From assembly GCA_002682825.1 (NCBI GenBank), contig NOKP01000082.1, forward strand, positions 24,873-36,584: 11,712 nt of DNA, read 5' to 3'. This document shows, in pieces, positions 1 to 7,266 of this stretch (position 1 is its first letter; every line of letters starts with the position of its first letter). This DNA is from Neonectria sp. B-13. Its lineage: Eukaryota > Ascomycota > Sordariomycetes > Hypocreales > Nectriaceae. Below the pieces are notes generated by a model. It ran no database searches. It was not told the origin of the DNA and was given only the letters and a program-made list of their open reading frames with translations. Made by a program: the position numbers and the translations under genes.

Positions 1-98
1 CCCTCGCGTCTTAGAGAGCCTAGGCACCGCTACTGAGGGTCTCGACCACATCCGGAATGTGTTTACATTGCCAAATCTAGTGCCATTGTCGTATACTA

Positions 99-197
99 GG
101 GCCGTGCGCAAGTGGCTACTTGTTAGGCGATCAATAGTGGGACGGGTACCCGTCCCCCAATTGATCGCCCTCTTATTACTTTCGCAACGCACGGTCC
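99..197. repeat. Imperfect long dyad with 44-bp near-palindromic core
   Basis: The core at 126-169 is two 22-bp arms meeting at 147/148 with no loop; only two mismatches separate them. The innermost 18 bp (139-156) and the outer 10-bp arms (126-135 and 160-169) are perfect. Symmetry continues outward: 99-108 pairs with 188-197 with one mismatch, offset by one base, so the whole dyad is about 100 bp. It lies in gene-free DNA downstream of the bHLH gene. It could be a small foldback/MITE-like insertion or a binding site for a dimeric regulator; the sequence alone does not decide. No clear target-site duplication was seen. Confidence 0.8.
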
Positions 198-550
198 ATA
201 GCATCTCGAGCAAGTCGTTAATTGAGGCTTGAAAAGGAAAAGAAAATCGTTTCATGACAAGTCTCTCAGATGCGCCGCAGTGCCTAGTATAGATTGATCT
301 GATTTTGTTGACTTGAATTGCTATTGTTGAATTTTCATAGAATATAAACCCACCCCACCACAAGCTACATCTAAAACCCACGTCCAACCTTTAGGACAAG
401 CCCAATGCTACCTCGAAAACCAGCATTAATCCATGGACTTTTTGTCTTTTAACCCCAGATATTAACAATAGAAATACTACAACTGAAATTGAGAAAAGTA
501 GAGGCCAATATACAAACCCAAACTCCCCAACCGATCTCGTTGCTGATATG
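198..550. other. Gene-free flank, 3' side of the bHLH gene
   Basis: No credible coding region on either strand. It is moderately A/T-rich in the part nearest the bHLH stop and presumably contains that gene's 3' untranslated region and polyadenylation signals. I could not identify a specific signal. Confidence 0.5.
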
Positions 551-1426
551 TTACCTCCGGTTGATTGTTTTCTGTATCCGAGTAATGTCCGCCACCATCT
601 GGTCCCGCTCCATGACCAACACCTCGTGGTCTCTCTCGAGTGACTTGATGCGCCGCTGTGCGCGGCCCAACACTTCTGCCCTGCTTAAATGGCTATTGTT
701 GTCGTGGCCATCACTGAGGCCATTGATGCGGTCGTCCTCGGACTGCACCGCTGGGAGTGCGGCGAGCAGGTTCTCGAACTGTAGGTTCAAGCGGTTCCGA
801 TACTGCCTCTCGGCCTGGTTGTGGCAGTGGCGTGCCTGCTGCTCTGTTGGTGAGACAGTGGCTTTCTTGCTGGCCATGGTCTTGGACGATGGTGTTTTGC
901 GCTTCCGCGACGCGCTGCGTAACTTGAAGCTGGTGCGTGTCTTTGCGCTGGCGTTCATGTTGCTGTCGTGTCGCTGCGTTGCGGGTGGTTGGTCTTCGTC
1001 TTCCTCCAGGCTCGCCCGGAATGATCGCTTTGTGCCTTGTGGGCTAAGATTCCTGGGGTTGACAACACACTCTAGTTTGGTGTGCTTCTCATCAGTGAGG
1101 CCGTGGTCTTTATCGTAGCCGTGCAATCCTCCCAGGTTGTGGGGGGTTTGATGCAAAGCTTTGGGGGTGTCGTTGCAAGGTGCAAAGGACGTTGTCCCGG
1201 TGTTGGAATGGGCAGTCGGGAAGGAGCCAGATAACGAAAATTCATTGCTATTGAAGACATCGGATGATGTAGAGTCAGCTGTCGGTAGCGAGAACCCGTT
1301 GATGGAGGTAAACCAAGATGAGTTAATATGATGGTGAGGACGGTCTCCTAGGCCGAAACTCAGGGAGAGCGGCGAGCACGACTGTTGGTCCCAATTGAAT
1401 GCTGCGATATCAGGTTTGTATTCCAT
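551..1426 (-). CDS. bHLH transcription factor with SREBP-like basic region (291 aa)
   Basis: Single-exon gene with an ATG at 1426-1424 (A at -3) and a TAA at 553-551. Residues 1-160 are low-complexity, Ser/Thr/Asn/His-rich and probably disordered or activating. Residues 170-190 are basic (SRKRK) and look like a nuclear localisation signal. The bHLH domain lies at about 199-268. Its basic region has His202, Glu206, Tyr209 and Arg210, with the spacing that contacts E-box DNA; a Tyr at this place is the hallmark of SREBP-type bHLH proteins, which accept E-box and sterol-element half sites. The loop (about 226-246) is long and acidic. Helix 2 (247-268) continues into a short charged coil to residue 284. 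There is no transmembrane segment, so it is not a membrane-tethered SREBP. Nuclear, dimeric regulator by family; targets unknown. It is divergent from the NLR gene. Confidence 0.85.
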   Translation of the reverse strand: MEYKPDIAAFNWDQQSCSPLSLSFGLGDRPHHHINSSWFTSINGFSLPTADSTSSDVFNSNEFSLSGSFPTAHSNTGTTSFAPCNDTPKALHQTPHNLGGLHGYDKDHGLTDEKHTKLECVVNPRNLSPQGTKRSFRASLEEDEDQPPATQRHDSNMNASAKTRTSFKLRSASRKRKTPSSKTMASKKATVSPTEQQARHCHNQAERQYRNRLNLQFENLLAALPAVQSEDDRINGLSDGHDNNSHLSRAEVLGRAQRRIKSLERDHEVLVMERDQMVADITRIQKTINRR

Positions 1427-2270
1427 CCTACACGTCTACAGTACCTCAGCAAAAGGTAGTGATTAAAGGGATGACTGTGGTTCAGTTGGCTGATCCCAGC
1501 AATGTAGTCACTGACGTATTGCAAACACCGCCTACCATTATCCACGTTCGGATTTATCATCGAGCCAAACAACTAAGCTTGCCACCACTAACCGCGCTCT
1601 ATTGCGCTGAAGATCGAACTATCAGGTCCAGATCGAAATTTTGGTTTAGTTGCGGAGCATAAAGATAAAGTTCCAGGCAGAGGTGTTCTAGACCTGTGAA
1701 CCTTAGCAATCTCTCCACCCCGCTTTCTTGTGCACATCCCTGAACCTGGAGATTTTGAGAGATGAAAGGTGCTCTATCAGTTGGGGAGTGCCGTGGCCAA
1801 AGGATCCCCCTTTCTGGTAGGTGCTGTTGCGTTCCGAAACGCTGTGATACGAGCGCTTCCTATTACAGCCCAGGCCCAGGATCGTCAGGGCGGCCTTGCC
1901 CGACTAATTAACTGTCATAGAGCGTGTGGCTAGAGAGAAACGTCCTAGAATCTTCCCTCACGCTGCCACTATTTGTCAGAATCCCGTAGTGTACTGAGTG
2001 TTGAGCTGAACCAAAGCAGCGCATTCATCCTCTGTTATAAACTTGAATTGTCTGGTGTCTGGTTACCTGAAATATAGGATTGTTGTTTTGAGACTTGCCT
2101 GACGAATTGAACATCGGGAAATCCTCCATGCTCATCCCACTCCGGTGGTCACGTCCAGCGTCCTGTCAGCTCCAGACTGGGCGCTGGCGCTGCTCTTCAT
2201 TGTTGCTATAGTCACAACGGGACTTTGCCTTGTTGTGTTAGTTCAGCTTCCTCCCCCCCCCTCATTAAGC
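1427..2270. other. Divergent intergenic region between bHLH and NLR genes
   Basis: About 840 bp between two outward-facing genes, holding both promoters. I found no convincing gene here: the open stretches overlapping 1360-1660 are opposite-strand shadows or lack signals. On the plus side there is a TATA-like box at 2036-2041 and a pyrimidine tract just before the NLR ATG. No clear TATA box was seen for the bHLH gene. Confidence 0.6.
2036..2041 (+). promoter_or_regulatory. TATA-like box for the HeLo NLR gene
   Basis: A TATAAA hexamer lies 235 bp before the proposed ATG at 2271. A C-rich pyrimidine tract with nine consecutive C (about 2246-2264) sits just upstream of the ATG; such tracts often mark transcription starts in filamentous fungi. 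A weak prediction based on sequence match and position only. Confidence 0.35.
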
Positions 2271-4942
2271 ATGGTCGTAGATGTTCAGACGTCTTCTGGT
2301 TTATGGCTCAGCTCCTGCCTAGAGGCTGTGGACAAGGTGCAGACCTACCTGTCGTTCAGGACCGACTCGCATGTGCTAGATACCAGGTTCAAGGCTGCCA
2401 AGGTCTGCTTCGAGAAATGGGGTCGGCGCGTCGGGTTTGAAGAAACGATGCGGTCGGAAGACCATCACCCTGCTCTCGACGACCGCGATATATCTGCGGC
2501 GGTACAGGATATTTTCCAGATCATTAAAACTCTCTGTGATGCGAGCGACGCGTCTATACACCGCACCAGCCGGGCCATGACGCCAAGCGATGACGTCTCG
2601 TTGGGCTCGCTCCGACCCCGGCCTCACGGCACGAGGCGACGGAAGATGGCTTGGGCGCTCTGGGGCAAGACAGAGCGCACAGATCAGGTCGAGCTGTTCG
2701 AAAAGCTGGTGCAACAACTGCACAACTTGATGCCCGTCGATGCAGTGCAGGGTACGCGGCCGGTACACGAGCTGGACACCAGGCGCACCGACAAGCTCGC
2801 GTCCGGGTTAGGTGCGTATCTGAACGCTGCCTTGATGCTCGTCGTCTAACGGAGACCAGGAACCTCCTCGGACCATGCTTGGCCCGCTGAGCTGCAGCGG
2901 ATTCTTGACCGGATCGAAGAGGCGAACAGAGGTAAGGCGTCATATCCGAGCTTCTAGTGTCAAGCTAACGGAGCCAAGCCGAGACGCGACGGGCACTTTA
3001 CTCCTGGCTCGGCCGCTGGTCCCCAAACGAACGCTACCATGACTCCGTCCAGAAGAGGATTTCCCAGGTTGTGTCGCAGCACGAGGGCGCGTTCGAGCAC
3101 GTCCGCCAGAAATGGGAGGCTGATTCGGATCCCGTCGCGACCCGTGCGAACGCCGTCATGCTCTTCACACAGCTCCTCCGAGTTGTTCCCGGCTGTACAT
3201 TCATTGTCGACGGTCTAGACGAATGCACTTACTTGGACAACAGCAGCACGTCGGTCACCAGGTTCCTCCACACTGTTAATGACGCGGTCGTTGGGACGAA
3301 CACTCGCGTTCTCGTGCTCAGTCGCGCCGAGCCAGAGATCCGACACGCCCTCACAGACGACATACCCGAAAGCTTTACCGAATACGAGATTGCACCCGAT
3401 GACGTACGATCCGACACGGCCGCCTATTCCAGAGACATCGTCAACAGAAAACTACCCAACAAGAGCGACGATGTCCGATCGACCCTCTCCGAAGCAATGA
3501 CCGATCAATGCGAAGGCCAGTTCCTCTGGCTGAAGATGCAGGAGAAATCTTTGAGGAGAGGGATGAACAAGAAACAGCTCCAGCACACCATCGAAGAAAC
3601 TCCGGCTGGGCTGGACCAATTATACGACCGAAGCTGGCAGAGAATCACCCAGGCCCGAGAGGGGGAGAGGCAACGTATCTACGCCCTATTGCGCTGGGCG
3701 GCATTCGCACTACGGCCCCTGACAGTCTGCGAGGTCACCGAAGCTGTCCTTATCGACGAATCCGAAGACCTGCCCATCGAAGATCTCCCCGACGCTGTGG
3801 ATGACGACTACATCGACAGCGAAATAGTCGGTCTTTGTGGGCCTCTCTTGGAGGTCAGAAGCCAGCACTCGGACACCTCCGCTGGCCTACGAACGGTGCG
3901 CCTGACGCACTTTTCTGTCAAGCAGTACCTGCTGTGTAATCTCCCCACGCCTGGCTGGATCCGAGAGAACGAGCGCGTACGGGATGAATATAAAAACACC
4001 TTGCTCGCCAAGGCCTGTCTCCACTACATCAATTTCCAGCGAGTTTGGCAAGAGGCCCCAGATCACCCGTCCTGTCTCGGCACGACATTCCGCGACTACG
4101 CAGCAGCGTCTTGGCATCACCATATCAAGTCAGGCTTGCGCACCGATGGGGAGATAACGACGCTTGCCATCCGATTCCTTGATAGAAACAACCACGCCTG
4201 GAATGGTTGGAGGGCATGGTACGATGAACAGGATGCTGGGCTTCAGAAACTTGGGACTGAATCTACCTCACCGGGTCCGCTCTATTACGCAGTGGAGCTC
4301 GAGTTAAGAGATGTAGCGAACATTTTGATAAAAGAACAGAGTTGTGACGTGGATGAAAGAAACGACCTTGGAAGATCAGCTCTCGAAGTTGCATGCGCAA
4401 AGGGGAGCAAAGAGGTCGTAAAAATACTCCTTGATGCGAACGCCAACATATCAACTACCGACAAGAATGGGTGGACGCCATTGCATTCGGCATCAGAGAA
4501 TAGACACATGGAGGTGGTCAAGCTGCTTATTGAGAAGGGAGCTGACACTGCGGTTGCAAGCAATGACGGGTGGACGCCATTATATTCAGCATCACTGAAT
4601 GGTCACATCGAGGTGGTCAAGCTGCTCATCGAGAAGGGTGCTAGCATTACAATCACGGATGAGGACGGGTGGACGCCATTGCATTTAGCATCATATAATG
4701 AACACATCGAGGTGGTCAAGCTGCTCATTGAGAAGGGTGCTAGCATCACAGTTGCTACCAATTCCGGGGCGACGCCATTGCATTTAGCATCACTGAATGG
4801 ATACATTGAGGTGGTCAAACTGCTCATTGAGAAGGGTGCTAGCATCGCAGTTGCTACCAATTCTAGGGCGACGCCATTGCATTTAGACGATTCCAACGGC
4901 CTACCGGCCCAGATGCGACGGCCTCGCGAGACGGGGCCATAG
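2271..4942 (+). CDS. HeLo-NACHT-ankyrin NLR (STAND) protein lacking the P-loop, 3 exons, 858 aa
   Basis: Model: exons 2271-2811, 2860-2931 and 2979-4942. ATG 2271 is the first in-frame ATG, with A at -3 and G at +4. Residues 8-158 match a HeLo domain (the HET-S/prion-inhibition fold): the AKVCFEKWGRRVG helix and the KMAWALWGK segment align with HET-S landmarks. HeLo domains make membrane-disrupting cell-death effectors. Residues 190-231 are the usual linker (ELQRILDRIEEANR, then WLGRWSPNERYHDSVQKR). The protein then runs straight into the middle of NACHT: Walker B FIVDGLDE at 279-286, sensor-like LVLSR after it, winged-helix region about 440-465, and RLTHFSVKQYL at 512-522. Ankyrin repeats occupy about 635-841, followed by an unrelated 17-residue tail. 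The Walker A loop, normally between SVQKR and SQVVSQ, is absent. ATP binding and regulated oligomerisation should therefore be lost or altered. Confidence 0.8.
2812..2859 (+). other. Intron 1 of the HeLo NLR gene (48 nt)
   Basis: Donor GTGCGT, branch site CTAAC at 2846-2850, acceptor CAG at 2857-2859; phase 1. Its length is a multiple of three and it contains the only in-frame stop (TAA at 2847-2849), so unspliced transcripts would end right after the HeLo domain. Splicing gives Gly181 followed by TSSDHAWPAELQ. Confidence 0.75.
2932..2978 (+). other. Intron 2 of the HeLo NLR gene (47 nt)
   Basis: Donor GTAAGG, branch site CTAAC at 2965-2969, acceptor AAG at 2976-2978; phase 1. Splicing joins ...EEANR to AETRRALYSWLG through a G|CC alanine codon and shifts into the frame of the long third exon. 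Family linkers read through this point without a gap, which supports the boundary. Confidence 0.8.
4478..4886 (+). repeat. Tandem 99-bp units encoding near-identical ankyrin repeats
   Basis: Four full 99-bp units start at 4478, 4577, 4676 and 4775, each encoding a 33-residue ankyrin repeat of the pattern PLHxASxNxHIEVVKLLIEKGA. A fifth unit starts at 4874 and breaks after 13 bases (4886). Two more diverged repeats precede them (protein residues about 635-704). High similarity among the DNA units suggests recent amplification or concerted evolution, as known for the sensor repeats of fungal NLRs. Confidence 0.9.
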
Positions 4943-4985
4943 CCAGTGCCGGATGCTCTACGGATAGGCCGGAAGTAATTAGATA

Positions 4986-5009
4986 GATAGATGTAGATCT
5001 ACATCTATC
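4986..5009. repeat. 24-bp perfect palindrome between convergent genes
   Basis: Two 12-bp arms meet at 4997/4998 around a BglII-type AGATCT centre, built from GATA/CATC-rich sequence and preceded by a short TAGA/GATA microsatellite (about 4979-4990). It lies in the 72-bp gap between the stops of the two NLR genes. It could fold as a hairpin in either transcript, or be a by-product of microsatellite slippage or a recombination junction. Confidence 0.85.
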
Positions 5010-5014
5010 AACAT

Positions 5015-5992
5015 CTACATTTCGTCTACATTGGTAGATAGGTTCCCCACGCTGTCAGCTTGTGGCTCATTCTGCTGATCCTTACTCAAGTCCAGTGTCT
5101 GCTGGTGCATCTGCTTACCCTCCTCGTACTGGCCTGTACTATCCAGCACAAGTGCTAGATTGTTCATGCTGGTAAGTGTAACCGGATGCTCCTTGCCAAG
5201 AACCTTCTCCCTCAGCTCCAGTGTCTGTCGATGCATGTCTTCCGCCTCCTCGCACTTGCCCTAGTATCGAAGATTCTCGGCCAGGTTGTTCCTGCTGGCA
5301 CGTGTAAGCATATCCTCCTTCCCAACCACCTTCTTCCTTAGCTCCAGCGCCTGCCGATACATCATCTCCGCTTGCTGATAACTCCCTAGCTTCAAGAAGC
5401 CCTCAGCAACATTAAAAAGAAGCCTCGATATCGCTTCGCCATCATTACATTTCTCATCACTCTCTAACACAATCCGTGCATGCGGGATGTACTTCATCCA
5501 TATCGCTCGGTTCTCGTGCTCTGGGAATGGAAATACTTCCTCCATTCTCCCGATTACGCCACAATACGTCTCCCGCGCCTGTCCTTCTTGGTTAAACCAG
5601 TTCCGCATCAATAATCGCACCCATCGGTGCATATCAATCGACGCTCCCTCTTCCCGTTTGGTGATGAAGCCATATGCCTCTGGTGTCCCAATCGCTTCAT
5701 TCATCTCCAGCTCATCATCTGTTGCCGGTAGCATGGATATCGGGATATCTCTCTCACTTAGGAAGCTCATAAACCTGAGATAGCCTCCGGCTTGTGGACT
5801 GTCTCTTGCGATATGCCGAAACGAGATAAGCCAGGTCGTGGCCACCGGATTCTTAATCGAGTCGTAGCGACCACGGTCCTCGATCACCAATATCGAATCA
5901 CTTGATCGACACTTCTCTTCACTTTCCCCGCCGTTAGCACCTACGTTAACTTGGTGTGGAATGCGCGGCTTAGAACCCAGTAGGCAAATAAC
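5015..5992 (-). pseudogene. 5'-truncated NB-ARC/TPR (kinesin-light-chain-like) NLR remnant
   Basis: Reads from about 5992 down to a TAG at 5017-5015 in one frame, interrupted by a TAG at 5263-5261. The first recognisable part (GRYDSIKNPVATTWLISF onward, about 5872 and below) matches the segment that follows NB-ARC in fungal TPR-type STAND proteins, then the winged-helix-like stretch with IPISMLPA, AYGFITKRE and DMHRWVRLLMRNW. Next come about three 42-residue TPRs of kinesin-light-chain type (ALELRKKVVGKE, TLELREKVLGKEHPVTLTS, EEGKQMHQQTL). The whole N-terminal effector and P-loop NTPase part is missing, and no ATG exists between the upstream stop at 5995-5993 and this region. The internal stop falls where this repeat family normally has Gln, so a CAG to TAG change is likely. 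Downstream of the last TPR the sequence diverges. Confidence 0.75.
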
Positions 5993-6016
5993 TTATTAGT
6001 ACAAAGACTCTATCTA

Positions 6017-7200
6017 TCAGGACATCATCGCAGCGAAATGGTCACAGTCTCCGAGATACTCAAAGCTGATGAGAGACTTGAAGGCATCTCCTAGCAGTAG
6101 CAACTCCTTACTCCCCCATACGACTAGACCGTCCGCACTGTTTTCCCTTACCACTTTACAAAGATTCTTAGTGAAGCTCGCTAGCGAAGGAATCGATAAC
6201 CTTGTTCTAACGATTAAGATGGAATCAATGGGCTGCGCGAGGTCGTGGTTAAATGCGGCCGTGATCTCGGCTTCAGCGGGTCAATTTTCTCCGTAAAGAA
6301 GAACATTTGGTCAGAGCAATCCCACCGCTCACTTTCACTTACGTTTCCATAGCCCACTGCCTCCGCACTTTCCTACATGAGGGCCATGGAGCTAGATTGT
6401 CCTCTGAGAGAGACAAGGAAGCCTGGTTTGGCGACAGTCGATATTTTGGGTGTAATGGCATTAAAGATAGCCGGATGAAGCTAGGTCCTCAGCGATGGCA
6501 TTAAATGGGGTGAATAGAGCGTTTCGGTCAGATAGCAACTTATGCAACATATCGGCATGTAGCTTATCGGTCGACTCCGGTGTAGAAAGGGCCAACGCAT
6601 TATATATAATGCAGCTGGATTTCGTAGAGCGGGAGGAGCTCCGATAGTCGGCAACTATTGGGTTCGATTCGGAGGGGCTGTTAATAGTGAAATGGAGGCA
6701 GAACTTACTGTCTACGTTGGTTGAAATACTAGCGCTGCTGATAATGATGATGTTTTCTTAGTGCTGAGCTCTATTTTCAAGAGTTCAAGGTCTCTCGGAT
6801 AGGAAAGGCTAGATGCAGAAACATCCGGGGCACCGCCTGGGGATCTGACGTTAGAGTAATCAGGTGGGAGTACAAAGGAGGGCTCTTGTATAGGATGTGC
6901 TAACTCGTGGATAAGGCCGCTGCAAGTTAGCCTTTTGAGTATGCGAGGAAGGCGTTGATGGCGTCAGCGCGCTTGACGAGCTTCCCTAAGAGGTCGTTGG
7001 AAGAGTGAAAGCAGGTGAAATGTTGAGCTGGAAGGACTGATACATTATCCTGGACGTTGGTAGTGATGGAAGGCCGGAGCTGGTTATTTTCGATGGAGAC
7101 TTGAAGCCATCCGCATCTAAGGTCGATATGGTTAAGCTAGGGCTGTTAGCGCCAAGCTCCCCTGAGTCACGACGGTGCGTACCTGGTGTTCAGAGGCCAT
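6017..7200 (-). pseudogene. Decayed gene of unknown family, start codon and first intron still visible
   Basis: Exon 1 is 7200-7183 (ATG, MASEHQ). An intron at 7182-7137 follows, then 69 codons to a TAA at 6929-6927. Further pieces in shifted frames are about 6933-6715, 6724-6464, 6459-6275 (with a TAG at 6375-6373 after ATG) and 6271-6017 (84 codons to TGA). The pieces abut or overlap, have protein-like composition and together encode roughly 390 residues, so I read them as one reading frame broken by about four small indels. Landmarks include ITTNVQDNVSVLPAQHF, LHKLLSDRNALFTPFNAIAE and GLVVWGSKELLLLGDAFKSL. I do not recognise the family. It could be the N-terminal effector of the TPR NLR just downstream, with the NTPase deleted between them, or an independent gene. 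The frameshift positions are approximate. Confidence 0.6.
7137..7182 (-). other. Intron of the 6017-7200 pseudogene (46 nt)
   Basis: On the minus strand it has donor GTACGC, branch site CTAAC (7149-7145) and acceptor TAG; phase 0. It joins the six-codon first exon to a 69-codon open stretch. Retention of all three splice signals in an otherwise broken gene suggests the damage is fairly recent. Confidence 0.6.
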
Positions 7201-7266
7201 GCCGGTCGTGATGCGTGTTGGCTAAGATAAGTGACATGTGATCGGTCGTTGCGTATTAAGGGTCGC

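Noticed and set aside
489..1118. Plus-strand open frame of about 209 codons
   Set aside because: It lies antisense to the bHLH gene, lacks a proper ATG at its start and encodes Cys/Ser/Arg-rich sequence typical of a shadow frame.
2847..2849. Premature TAA after the HeLo domain taken as a pseudogene stop
   Set aside because: It falls inside an intron with donor, CTAAC branch and acceptor whose removal restores the family linker sequence.
6069..6504. Two plus-strand open frames (75 and 65 codons)
   Set aside because: They overlap well-connected minus-strand coding remnants and look like shadows.
6597..6612. 16-bp perfect palindrome, mostly alternating T and A
   Set aside because: Low-complexity AT core inside a coding remnant; this size arises easily by chance and has no context suggesting function.
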